Positions 6,372 through 12,656 of a DNA stretch of 12,656 bases are shown here, piece after piece. The stretch is from Candidatus Bathyarchaeota archaeon (lineage in GTDB: Archaea; Thermoproteota; Bathyarchaeia; 40CM-2-53-6), in contig VBAY01000006.1 of assembly GCA_005883085.1 (NCBI GenBank), positions 1-12,656 on the forward strand, written 5' to 3'. The position numbers and the translations under genes are program-made. Each line of letters starts with the position of its first letter. The stretch's first letter is position 1. The notes under the pieces were generated by a model. That model saw only the letters and a list, made by a program, of their open reading frames with translations, made no database searches and had not been told where the DNA came from.

Positions 6372-6867
6372 TTCCTACGTGTACCATTGAATATGTGTGA
6401 AAAGACCCGATGGGTCCTGCGGATCCTTCCGGTCCGATGACTGGTGGGCAGTCGCAGGATGGAGCGCTGAAAGTCTCGAAAAACCATGCACAGCAATATG
6501 GCTGGCCGGTCGTGCTCAGACCGTTAAGATAACCCACTTGAATGAAAGGGCCGCCGGTAGCTCCGAGACTGGTGCCAATCCAATAGGAGTGGGCGTCGTT
6601 GCGAACTTGGTCGTAGACAGTCCGGATTGTGATGTTAGCTGCATCCACGTTGAAGCTGTTGGACCCGCCTATCGCCCCTATCTGATACCAATAGTAACCG
6701 CTGGGAGCGAAGGTTAGTTGCTCCGGTCCCTGCCTAATCGGTTGAGGACTGAGGGAGGTATTCAGAATTGTTTCTGGAAGGCCGTGGTTTACCACTGCGA
6801 GAGATTGCAAGCTGAGCGGTCCAACTAGAATGACGAAGATTACGACCAGGCTTCTTGGCTTCAGCAT
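6295..6867 (-). CDS. N-terminal part of a secreted beta-rich protein (frameshifted into 5406-6371)
   Basis: The best start is ATG at 6867, with GGAGG four bases upstream and a signal peptide right after it (MLKPRSLVVIFVILVGPLSL). The frame is open further up to 6981, but that part lacks coding character. The mature part resembles archaeal secreted beta-sandwich domains: YYWYQIGAI, SYWIGTSLG, FIQVGYLNG, HTYSMVHVGSGVWYFYMDG. It has paired cysteines (YCCAW, SCDC). After MDGQFLG the frame runs into HCPLLRWLQ and a stop, while the next frame supplies a matching continuation (SATVHCCVGYN). One extra base near 6330 (CTT GGT G TCA) would explain it. It is therefore a pseudogene, a sequencing indel, or a +1 frameshift. 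The substrate is unknown; a lectin-like or neprosin-like surface role is a guess. Confidence 0.65.
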   Translation of the reverse strand: MLKPRSLVVIFVILVGPLSLQSLAVVNHGLPETILNTSLSPQPIRQGPEQLTFAPSGYYWYQIGAIGGSNSFNVDAANITIRTVYDQVRNDAHSYWIGTSLGATGGPFIQVGYLNGLSTTGQPYCCAWFFETFSAPSCDCPPVIGPEGSAGPIGSFHTYSMVHVGSGVWYFYMDGQFLGVSHCPLLRWLQ

Positions 6868-6898
6868 CTTTCCTCCACCCTCGCTACTTGAGACTGTT

Positions 6899-6909
6899 CC
6901 AATTTTAGG
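6899..6909 (-). promoter_or_regulatory. TATA-like element of the secreted-protein gene
   Basis: The minus strand reads CCTAAAATTGG, centred about 37 bp before the ATG at 6867, with GGAGG between them. This fits a short-leader transcript and supports the ATG at 6867 over the 6981 alternative. Confidence 0.4.
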
Positions 6910-6962
6910 AGTGTGGAACTCTCCTCCCTTACTCTCGATCAAGATTTGGTTCTCGGCTAAGG

Positions 6963-6968
6963 TATAAA
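6963..6968 (+). promoter_or_regulatory. TATA box of the acyl-CoA dehydrogenase gene
   Basis: TATAAA centred about 43 bp before the TTG at 7009. Transcription would start near 6992, just before the ribosome-binding sequence TAGAGG at 6995-7000. Confidence 0.5.
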
Positions 6969-7008
6969 CCGGAGCTTCCAAAAAAGGAATCTCCTAGAGG
7001 CTAATCGC

Positions 7009-8172
7009 TTGGGGTTCTTCGGAAACGAGCAGAGAGAACTCATCCAGATGATTTACGGGTCCAGCTCCGAGGACCATCTTCTCCTCCTAGACTCTCTCGG
7101 GGATTTTATCGAGAAAGAGATCGAGCCTACTGCGCGAGAGATCGACGTAAACGCTCAGTTTCCACGCGAGAACATTGCCAAAATGTTCGAGCAGGGCTTC
7201 ACAAGCATGGGTTTTCCCAAAGAGTACGGAGGCCTTGAGCTTCCTTGGCCAGTCTACGTTGCCGCCATGGAGATGGTTGGCAAGGCCTGCGCCAGCACTG
7301 CCCTCTCTCTGGCGATTCATGGAACCTGTTGCGAAGGAGTTCGGCAGTTCAGTAATCCAGAGCAGAAGAAGCAGTTTCTTCCCGGGATGATCAGTGGAAA
7401 ATCGTTTGCCGCGTTTTCCCTAACGGAGCCAGGTGCGGGATCGGACGCGCGAAATATGCAAACGCAGGCCCGGTTGGACGGCAATGAATGGGTAGTTAAC
7501 GGAACGAAAATGTTCACTACGAACGGCGGGTACTGTGACCTGTATTTTCTCTTCGCCAAGACAGCCAAAGGTCCTTCAGCATTTCTGGTCGAATCGAAGA
7601 AAGCGAAGTCAAGCAAGGATATTGAGAAGCTCGGCGTGAGAGGATCCGTGACTTCAGAGGTTGTGTTCGAAAACGCAAAGGTTCCGAAAGAGAACCTGGT
7701 TGGAACGGAGGGAGAAGGATTCGAGTATGCAAAGAGGATGCTGTGGGGTGGACGTGTGACTATTGGAGCGCTGACAACCGGAATTGCTCACGCCGCCTTC
7801 CAGAAAGCTGTGAAATACAGCAAGGAGAGGAGTGCATTTGGGAAAACGATATCCGAGTTCGAGATGACCCAAGCCAAGCTCGCTGACATGTTGACTATGA
7901 TTAACGCGTCTCGGATGATGGTTTACCGTGCCGCGCATCTCAAGAGTCTGGGAAAGCCGTTCGAGTCAGAAGCTGCGCAAGGCAAACTGTTGGCCACCGA
8001 GAGCGCGCTGAAGGTATGCGATGAGGCGATTCAGATCTTTGGAGGTTATGGATATGCTGACGAGTTTGATATTCACCGTCACTGGCGGGACGCGAGACTG
8101 ATGACGGTGGGCGAGGGGACCTCGGAGATCATGAGGCTGATTATCTCGAAGAATATACTTCATCCCTCGTAA
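7009..8172 (+). CDS. acyl-CoA dehydrogenase
   Basis: 387 residues, the usual family length. This FAD enzyme oxidises acyl-CoA to trans-2-enoyl-CoA and passes electrons to an electron-transfer flavoprotein. An N-terminal helical domain (LLLLDSLGDFIEKEIEP, then PKEYGGLELPW) leads to the FAD/substrate signature FSLTEPGAGSDA at 136-147. The middle beta domain has VNGTKMFTTNGG, and the C-terminal helical domain has RSAFGKTISEF, QIFGGYGYADEF and VGEGTSEIMR. Glu369 in that last motif is at the catalytic-base position of short/medium-chain enzymes. Start: TTG at 7009, with GAGG eight bases upstream; the next ATG, at 7048, would cut into the first helix region. Substrate chain length cannot be read from sequence. 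Its neighbourhood with the thiolase-fold/DUF35 operon suggests a common acyl-CoA pathway, and its stop is two bases from the convergent GNAT stop. Confidence 0.95.
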   Translation: MGFFGNEQRELIQMIYGSSSEDHLLLLDSLGDFIEKEIEPTAREIDVNAQFPRENIAKMFEQGFTSMGFPKEYGGLELPWPVYVAAMEMVGKACASTALSLAIHGTCCEGVRQFSNPEQKKQFLPGMISGKSFAAFSLTEPGAGSDARNMQTQARLDGNEWVVNGTKMFTTNGGYCDLYFLFAKTAKGPSAFLVESKKAKSSKDIEKLGVRGSVTSEVVFENAKVPKENLVGTEGEGFEYAKRMLWGGRVTIGALTTGIAHAAFQKAVKYSKERSAFGKTISEFEMTQAKLADMLTMINASRMMVYRAAHLKSLGKPFESEAAQGKLLATESALKVCDEAIQIFGGYGYADEFDIHRHWRDARLMTVGEGTSEIMRLIISKNILHPS

Positions 8173-8174
8173 GG

Positions 8175-8678
8175 TCACAACTTCTTCTCGTAGAGGCTAG
8201 CTTTCCAGCCAGGTGTCTCAGTATCTCTAACGTGGATGAATCCGACTTTCTGGTAGTATTCGCGGATAGTCTTGTTGCTAGCGAGACAGTCAAGCCGCAA
8301 GTATCTCTTTCCTTCGGCTCTCGCTTTGGCCTCAGCCCATTGTATCATTCGAAGTCCGAGATGTTGACCGCTGTAGGAGCGTTTGATGGCGAGCTTGTGA
8401 ATGTACCCTGCCTCCGGTGGGAGGTCGCCCCAGAACTTCTTGTCGTTCCATTGGAGGGTGATTGTCCCGACGGTCGCTTCGACCGCCCTCACGACATATA
8501 CCTCCCCGCGCTCAATATTGTCCTTGACGGTCTGGCGAAAACCCGGGCTGGGCCGCCACTGACTCTCAAGCCCCTTTGAAGATAACCATCGAGAGGCTTC
8601 CTCCAGAATTTCAAGAACCGTATCAAGATCGCTTTGGTGCGCTCGGATTATCCTGACATCCGATCCAAGGTTGACCAA
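8175..8678 (-). CDS. GNAT-family N-acetyltransferase
   Basis: 167 residues with the GNAT fold in order: beta1 RIIRAHQSDL, helix TVLEILEEASRWL, and a substrate-side segment rich in W and P. Motif A at 91-116 is GYIHKLAIKRSYSGQHLGL with the acetyl-CoA pyrophosphate loop SGQHLG. Motif B at 127-147 is LRLDCLASN..IREYYQKVGF, and the end is SLYEKKL. Such enzymes transfer acetyl from acetyl-CoA to an amine; the acceptor here cannot be predicted. The start chosen is TTG at 8678. Upstream in frame there is no ATG, GTG or TTG before a stop, and the fold begins at about residue 8. No clear promoter is visible. The gene is convergent with the acyl-CoA dehydrogenase, with 2 bp between the stops. Confidence 0.9.
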   Translation of the reverse strand: MVNLGSDVRIIRAHQSDLDTVLEILEEASRWLSSKGLESQWRPSPGFRQTVKDNIERGEVYVVRAVEATVGTITLQWNDKKFWGDLPPEAGYIHKLAIKRSYSGQHLGLRMIQWAEAKARAEGKRYLRLDCLASNKTIREYYQKVGFIHVRDTETPGWKASLYEKKL

Positions 8679-8798
8679 ATAGCGGGCCCTATCTTCAACC
8701 CTTGACCTCGTAAGATTTGGACGTTACCAGCACTCGACCGGCACGAGATACTCCTGAGACCTGCGCGTCGAGAGGCCGGACTTTGTGTTACCTGATTC

Positions 8799-8843
8799 CC
8801 ATTGGGAGGGTTAGACTCTGGCTATCATAGGCCTTGCCAATGG
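8799..8843. promoter_or_regulatory. inverted repeat flanking a TATA-like element, candidate operator
   Basis: CCATTGG at 8799-8805 and its exact complement CCAATGG at 8837-8843 flank CTATCATA (8822-8829), a possible TATA element about 35 bp before the ATG at 8860. A dimeric regulator bound here could cover the core promoter. Apart from this repeat I see nothing in the gene-free stretch 8679-8859. Confidence 0.3.
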
Positions 8844-8859
8844 CCCTAGCGATCCAACC

Positions 8860-9213
8860 ATGAAAGCCAAGCGCAAAGCCAAGGCGAAGACAAGATCGAA
8901 ACCTAAGACCAGAGCCAAATCCAAGACGAGTCGAACAACCCGGGCAAGGACGACCACGATGCCGACCGCGACTACAACACCAAACCTGAGCGCCGATTTC
9001 AAGACCTGTGAAGAGGTAGAAGTCGGAGATATCGGCGGCTTCGGAATCACCAGCGAGGAACGGATGGAGCGAGAGACCCGATGCTCTCAGAGGGCAACAC
9101 AGTTCTGCAAGAGCTGCGTTAGGAATCTATGCAATACTCATTACGACCTCCTTCACAAAGACCACGACAATATCGTTCGCCACGATTCAGCGCCGAGCCC
9201 AGTTCAAATGTAG
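8860..9213 (+). CDS. B-box-like zinc-finger protein with basic histone-tail-like N-terminus
   Basis: 117 residues. Residues 1-40 are almost only K, R, A, T, S and P (repeated KAK/RSK/RAKSK units), like an H1 or histone tail, and suggest nucleic-acid binding. Residues 75-108 resemble a B-box zinc finger: C75, then QFC83-KS-C86, C91-x2-H94, H99 and H102, with a further H108. The spacing C-x2-C-x4-C-x2-H with trailing histidines fits cross-brace B-box domains. The second ligand of the first pair seems missing (Arg78), so one zinc site may be incomplete or use C50 or H108. Function is unknown; a chromatin or RNA adaptor is an inference. ATG at 8860 is the first start after the TATA-like element. 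A T6 terminator follows. Confidence 0.75.
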   Translation: MKAKRKAKAKTRSKPKTRAKSKTSRTTRARTTTMPTATTTPNLSADFKTCEEVEVGDIGGFGITSEERMERETRCSQRATQFCKSCVRNLCNTHYDLLHKDHDNIVRHDSAPSPVQM

Positions 9214-9245
9214 ACGTATGGTGGGACACCCGTCCCATCCTCTTC

Positions 9246-9251
9246 TTTTTT
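9246..9251 (+). terminator. poly-T terminator after the B-box-like gene
   Basis: Six T within a pyrimidine-rich stretch (CTCTTCTTTTTTCG), about 33 bases after the stop at 9213, typical of archaeal termination. Confidence 0.5.
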
Positions 9252-9258
9252 CGAGACG

Positions 9259-9295
9259 ATTTTGATCTTCATGTTTCAAGCTAAATCATCAAAAT
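9259..9295 (+). repeat. inverted repeat in the intergenic region
   Basis: ATTTTGAT (9259-9266) and ATCAAAAT (9288-9295) are exact complements with a 21-base loop. AT-rich and weak as an RNA stem; it could be a protein-binding site or help end the upstream transcript. Confidence 0.3.
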
Positions 9296-9565
9296 AAAGC
9301 GTGGATTATGCCCTAGTCTCCCCCATCAAGGCCATACTCGCTTGGATGGCCGTGTTTCAACGGTTGTCTCCCGCGTCCTCTTGATACAGTCGAAATAGGG
9401 CTTCGATTGGGAAAAAGGGACTCGTTTCGGCCCAATTGTGGGTAAGACCCTGAGCGTGCTGATGTCTTACACGTCCTTTCGGGGAACGGAAGCTTATTAC
9501 TCGGTACATCCAACCGGCCTTCAGCTATTACCTACATTTCCCGAAAAAAAGGTGGAAAACAGCCT
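9296..9565 (+). other. gene-free leader region of the trkA-like gene with a small hairpin
   Basis: No convincing gene lies in 9214-9565. A minus-strand frame at 9313-9513 (66 codons) has no recognisable domain and atypical composition. CGATTGGG (9404-9411) can pair with CCCAATTG (9431-9438) around a 19-base loop, with one G-T pair. The ribosome-binding sequence GGTGG (9551-9555) sits 10 bases before the ATG at 9566, and TTATTA near 9494-9499 is a possible TATA element. I see no tRNA or known riboswitch. Confidence 0.3.
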
Positions 9566-10231
9566 ATGAGAACACTTATCGTTGGAGCGGGACGGATTGG
9601 AATGCACCTTATTGGATATCTATCTTCGAGTGATGAGAACCAGCTTACGGTTATCGAGAAGAAGGGAGAACGGTGCAAGGATGTCTCGGACAAGTACGAC
9701 ACTATCATTCTAAACGAAGACGGGTCGAAGCTAGATATTCTGAAGAAAGCTGACGCCTCTCAGGCTGACCTGTTGCTCGCGGCTACTGATGATGACCGAG
9801 TGAACCTTGCCACTACCAGAGCCGCGAAGAAGGAGTTCGGTATTCCCCGGGTTATTGCTGTTGCAAACAGCCCAAAGAACAAGGAACGTCTTATGCAGGC
9901 AGGCGCGGACATAGTAATCTGCCCTGTTGACCTGGCCCTTCGCGATTTTGAGAACGTACTCTCGAAAGATCACTCTATTACACTCATGTATCGCTCTGCT
10001 GAGAACCTGCGGGTGGCTGAAGCCGTTATCCCATTGAACGCGTCGCTCATAGGCAAGAAAATTCACGAGATAGAATTGCCCGAGAAATGCAGGGTTGGTC
10101 TCGTCTGCAGGGACAACGGTTTCGTCTTCCCTGAGCCCGAGCTTGAATTGAAATCAGGCGACAAGGTCTTGCTTTTAGGCGACGCCCCGTCGGTAGCGCA
10201 AACCGTGGAACTCCTAAGATCAAGCGAATGA
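9566..10231 (+). CDS. trkA: TrkA-type RCK potassium-transport regulator
   Basis: 221 residues. The N-terminal Rossmann domain (TrkA_N) has the dinucleotide motif GAGRIG at 7-12 and an acidic residue at the end of strand 2 (VIEKKGER, Glu31). Typical later elements are NEDGSK, AATDDDRVN and VIAVANSPKNKERLMQAGAD. The C-terminal TrkA_C domain spans about 138-218 and ends with KSGDKVLLLGDAPSV. Cytosolic RCK proteins of this type bind NAD(H) or ATP and gate K+ channels or Trk/Ktr transporters; many TrkA_C domains also bind cyclic di-AMP, which I infer only from the family. No TrkH/KtrB pore gene is visible nearby. ATG at 9566 is supported by GGTGG ten bases upstream. It probably forms an operon with the MscS-like gene 39 bases downstream. 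Confidence 0.9.
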   Translation: MRTLIVGAGRIGMHLIGYLSSSDENQLTVIEKKGERCKDVSDKYDTIILNEDGSKLDILKKADASQADLLLAATDDDRVNLATTRAAKKEFGIPRVIAVANSPKNKERLMQAGADIVICPVDLALRDFENVLSKDHSITLMYRSAENLRVAEAVIPLNASLIGKKIHEIELPEKCRVGLVCRDNGFVFPEPELELKSGDKVLLLGDAPSVAQTVELLRSSE

Positions 10232-10270
10232 GCCTAGCGCGATCATAACGAAGGTCTTGCTAGGGTAATT

Positions 10271-11068
10271 TTGGCACTTCCAACTATTTTCGACCTCCTG
10301 ACGAGCACTTTCGCCATCGAACTCCTCCAGATCGTCGTGACTCTTCTCATCACCTTTCTAGTGGTCCGGTTTTACCGGATCATCATCCAGAGGGCCTCGG
10401 GGTCCGTTCCTTCCGGGCTGGTCGGGAGTCTCCAACAGATCGGGTCTTGGGCCATCTGGATCCTCGGAATAATCATCGTCCTCAGTCAGCTCTCTGTAGC
10501 GATCAATGTGCTCCTCCTCATATTGTTCCTTGGAGGTGCGGCGATAATCGTCGCTTACAGAAATATTCTCACCGATATGGCCGCGTCCCAGTTCATCTCA
10601 ACCTATCAATCTTTCAAAGTCGGAGAGTGGATAGCAGTTCAGGACTACTATGGGAGAGTCATTGAGAGGAACCTGATACAGACGAAGATCCTGACCTCAG
10701 ACAATGAGATCGTCATTGTCCCGAATTCTACCTTGTTGAAGAGGTCCGTCGTAAACAGAAGCCGATCAGGGGGCTTGAGGGTCCAGATTCCAGTGACTGT
10801 CGACAGCAAGTTTGACCTGAAAAGCGTGGAGAAGAAACTGATGGAAATTGGCCAGGACATGAAGACCGACCTGGTTCCTGACGCCCCTCCCCAAGTAAGG
10901 GTCACACAGGTGAATTCGCAGCAAGCTCACCTCGTGCTTATGCTCCGGATCACCAATCCGGCCAAGCGCGACCAGCTCATCTCAGATGTTCAAAGAGAAC
11001 CATTGGAATCGGCGGGTTGTTCTCGATTGGATATGCCGATGTTGGAGCGGGGATCTATCTCGCCCTGA
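10271..11068 (+). CDS. MscS-family small-conductance mechanosensitive channel
   Basis: 265 residues. Three transmembrane helices lie at about 13-36, 57-75 and 78-97, the last leading into YRNILTDMAASQFI, the pore-helix/beta-domain junction. The MscS beta domain shows SFKVGEWIAV, GRVIERNLIQTKILTSDNE and IVIVPNSTLL, followed by the alpha/beta C-terminal domain. Such channels release solutes when the membrane is stretched. The start is TTG at 10271. The last 25 residues (REPLESAGCSRLDMPMLERG) are unlike the usual ending and overlap the permease gene by 52 bases in another frame, so the true C-terminus may have been lost or shifted. The position after trkA suggests a role in osmotic and ion balance. 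Confidence 0.88.
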   Translation: MALPTIFDLLTSTFAIELLQIVVTLLITFLVVRFYRIIIQRASGSVPSGLVGSLQQIGSWAIWILGIIIVLSQLSVAINVLLLILFLGGAAIIVAYRNILTDMAASQFISTYQSFKVGEWIAVQDYYGRVIERNLIQTKILTSDNEIVIVPNSTLLKRSVVNRSRSGGLRVQIPVTVDSKFDLKSVEKKLMEIGQDMKTDLVPDAPPQVRVTQVNSQQAHLVLMLRITNPAKRDQLISDVQREPLESAGCSRLDMPMLERGSISP

Positions 11069-12447
11069 GCCTGGTTGCCCTGCATGCAGGCTACGCCACT
11101 CCGATAGCCATTGGAATAGCGGCTATCGCCTATTTTCTTACGGGGCTCACCTACGCGGAACTATCCTCTACTTACCCGACCGCGGGAGGGTCGGCGGCCT
11201 TCGGGCAGGCAGCATTCGGAGACACCGTAAGCTTTCTCGCAGGGTGGATGCTCTGCCTGGACTACGTTGTCACTGCCGCAATCTTCTCAATCCCGGCCAT
11301 CGGCTACCTATCCTATTTCACGCCGCTCCTCAAAGAGCCCATCTGGCTCGGTACAGGAACGATCGTCCTCCTTGTTAGTCTCCTCCTCCTTAACGTAGTC
11401 GGAATCAAAGAGTCCGCGAATTTCACCCTCGGGCTTAGTATTCTCAGCCTGCTCAGCGAGATCGCGCTTATCATCCTTGGACTCGCGCTGGTGATACCTA
11501 ACGGCAGCCTCTTCCACTGGCCTCAGATGTTCAACCTCGGCATCAGGCCCACGTGGTCCCAGCTCATTCAGGGGATAACCCTAGCCATGGTCTCCTATCT
11601 TGGAATTGAAGCATTGGCCCAGGCAGCAGAGGAAACGAAGATTGCGGGAAAGACTATTCCTCGGGCAACAATGTTGACTCTCGTAATTGTAATTGCACTC
11701 TATCTCGCAATTTCCTTGGTTGCGGTCAATGTGGTTCCGCCGACAATTTTGTCGAGCACATGGAAGAATGATCCTCTTTCAGGAGTTGCAAGTAATCTTC
11801 CAGGAACGAGCGCACTCATCGTTGGATGGATCGCCCTGTTGGGATGCGCCATAAGCATTATTGGAGCGAATGCTGGGATAATTGGGTCTTCGAGAACTCT
11901 CTTCGCACTGTCTCGATACAGGCTACTTCCGAGACGATTCGGTCAGATACATCCTAGGTTCCGAACCCCTCACATTGCCGTAATGACTTTCGGCATCGGG
12001 AGTATACTTTTGGTCTTATTCAGCACATTCGTCTATCTAACCGGCGGCGAGGATCCGCTGGTCTTACTGGGAAGCCTCTACAACGTAGGAGCACTGGTGG
12101 CATACGTCTCCGCACACGCGAGCCTCATTGTAACTCGCAACACTGACAGGCCGAGGTTCAGACCGTTCCGAGTACCGCTAACGCTTCATTTCAAGAGGAG
12201 ATCGGGAACGATGGAACTTCCTCTCTTGCCTCTCCTTGGACTACTCGCCACGAGCGCGATATGGATAGCCGTGATTGTGACCCACGAGCTAGGCAGAGAA
12301 CTCGGCATTGTTTGGGTCGTTATGGGAATGGGATTGTACATCTACTTTAGACGGAAGAATCGCTTGCCCCTCCGCGGACGTGCACCTCCGGAGCCCAGGG
12401 AAGTGTCGAGCCCTGGGAAAGGAGAAAGGCCTATTCTGTCTCCCTGA
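11017..12447 (+). CDS. APC-superfamily amino acid or cation permease
   Basis: 476 residues and about 12 transmembrane helices. Helix 1 contains the unwound substrate-site motif GYADVGAGIYLAL, characteristic of APC (LeuT-fold) transporters. Further hallmarks are TGLTYAELSSTYPTAGGSAAF, GIEALAQAAEETKIAGKTIP (helix 6 and the following loop) and GSSRTLFALSRYRLLPRRFG (helix 8 and loop). The C-terminus is cytosolic and basic. The substrate is probably an amino acid. K+ is conceivable because the superfamily includes KimA and the gene follows an RCK protein and a channel, but that is only inference. The start is TTG at 11017; codons just upstream (KRTIGIGG) read like family sequence although no start codon lies there, so the N-terminus is probably truncated or mis-framed. 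The 3' end overlaps the convergent gene by 17 bases. Confidence 0.9.
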   Translation: MFSIGYADVGAGIYLALSLVALHAGYATPIAIGIAAIAYFLTGLTYAELSSTYPTAGGSAAFGQAAFGDTVSFLAGWMLCLDYVVTAAIFSIPAIGYLSYFTPLLKEPIWLGTGTIVLLVSLLLLNVVGIKESANFTLGLSILSLLSEIALIILGLALVIPNGSLFHWPQMFNLGIRPTWSQLIQGITLAMVSYLGIEALAQAAEETKIAGKTIPRATMLTLVIVIALYLAISLVAVNVVPPTILSSTWKNDPLSGVASNLPGTSALIVGWIALLGCAISIIGANAGIIGSSRTLFALSRYRLLPRRFGQIHPRFRTPHIAVMTFGIGSILLVLFSTFVYLTGGEDPLVLLGSLYNVGALVAYVSAHASLIVTRNTDRPRFRPFRVPLTLHFKRRSGTMELPLLPLLGLLATSAIWIAVIVTHELGRELGIVWVVMGMGLYIYFRRKNRLPLRGRAPPEPREVSSPGKGERPILSP

Positions 12448-12656
12448 GCTTTTTCTCTATGAAGTCTAACTGTCTTGTAAGGAACTTCTTGTATGTTCTG
12501 AGAAGCTTCACCTGCTGAGGCTTAGTCTTCTTGTCGATTGTGGTCATGGTCCGACGGAAAGTCTCCACAGTCTCTTCTAGCCCGTCCGACACTTTTGGAC
12601 CTGTGTCTTGCACGAACTTCTCTGTAGAAGTTTTCAGTGTCTTGCTTGCTGCAACA
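12431..12656 (-). CDS. partial helical protein, 5' end outside the window
   Basis: The frame is open to the right edge, so the N-terminus is missing. At least 74 residues are visible, entirely polar and helical: TLKTSTEKFVQDTGPKV, LEETVETFRRTMTTIDKK, VKLLRTYKKFLTRQLDF and IEKKLRETE. The heptad-like spacing of hydrophobic residues suggests a coiled coil or helical bundle. A GTG at 12613 could serve as an internal start, but coding character continues upstream of it. There is no recognised family. The TAG stop lies inside the end of the permease gene, so the two transcripts converge with 17 bases of overlap. Confidence 0.65.
   Translation of the reverse strand, partial: VAASKTLKTSTEKFVQDTGPKVSDGLEETVETFRRTMTTIDKKTKPQQVKLLRTYKKFLTRQLDFIEKKLRETE

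Noticed and set aside
6868..6981. N-terminal extension of the secreted protein to the start at 6981
   Set aside because: The signal peptide and GGAGG point to ATG at 6867; the extension lacks coding character and contains the likely promoter.
9404..9438. Possible riboswitch upstream of trkA
   Set aside because: Only one weak hairpin is visible and it matches no known aptamer pattern, so it was kept as a plain hairpin note.
9313..9513. Minus-strand open frame of 66 codons in the trkA leader
   Set aside because: Composition is rich in S, R, P and G with no domain, no promoter or ribosome site, and it fills an intergenic region; treated as chance.
10986..11378. Plus-strand frame starting ATG at 10986 between channel and permease
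   Set aside because: Only the first codons are plausible; the rest is R/C/H-rich out-of-frame sequence of the permease.
1..12656. CRISPR arrays, insertion sequences, tRNA or rRNA genes
   Set aside because: No regularly spaced repeats, transposase motifs, terminal inverted repeats with target duplications, tRNA T-loop/cloverleaf patterns or rRNA-like sequence were found on reading the window.

Overview
The window looks archaeal. TATA-box-like elements lie about 30-45 bp before several starts, leaders are short, and TTG starts are frequent (570, 5345, 7009, 8678, 10271, 11017). Poly-T runs without strong hairpins follow several stops, small zinc-ribbon proteins are abundant, and DUF35/thiolase gene sets occur here as in archaea. 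I infer a mesophilic, lipid- or acyl-CoA-using member of the Thermoproteota (Nitrososphaeria/Bathyarchaeia type), but no taxonomic marker gene is present.

Layout. Positions 1-740 hold little: a possible two-helix membrane micro-ORF (+) and a small unrecognised ORF (-). From 742 to about 1336 (-) is a zinc-ribbon protein with a lysine-rich tail, whose reading frame continues upstream of its first ATG without a start codon. A two-helix membrane protein of 59 residues diverges from it. Positions 5386 to 1724 (-) form a tight four-gene operon: two thiolase-fold proteins followed by two zinc-ribbon/OB-fold (DUF35) proteins. Both thiolases have lost the nucleophilic cysteine, and the second DUF35 gene lacks a normal start codon and lies in the same frame as the amber stop of the first. 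Positions 6867 to 5406 (-) encode a secreted, membrane-anchored beta-rich protein with a cytosolic zinc ribbon, split by a +1 frameshift. An acyl-CoA dehydrogenase diverges from it (7009-8172, +) and meets a GNAT acetyltransferase tail to tail. Then come a B-box-like zinc-finger protein with a histone-tail-like N-terminus (8860-9213) and an ion/solute group: a TrkA/RCK protein, an MscS-like channel and an APC permease. A partial helical protein enters from the right edge.

How they may work together. The acyl-CoA dehydrogenase would make an enoyl-CoA, and the degenerate thiolase/DUF35 set resembles the actinobacterial Ltp2-ChsH2(DUF35) retro-aldolase more than a Claisen thiolase. An archaeal acyl-CoA side-chain-cleaving aldolase is the most interesting hypothesis here. 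The RCK, MscS and APC genes look like an osmotic or potassium homeostasis group.

Caution: five places show a broken or startless frame (about 220, 1300, 2480, 6330 and 11000). They may be real biology, but indel errors in the assembly are a competing explanation.
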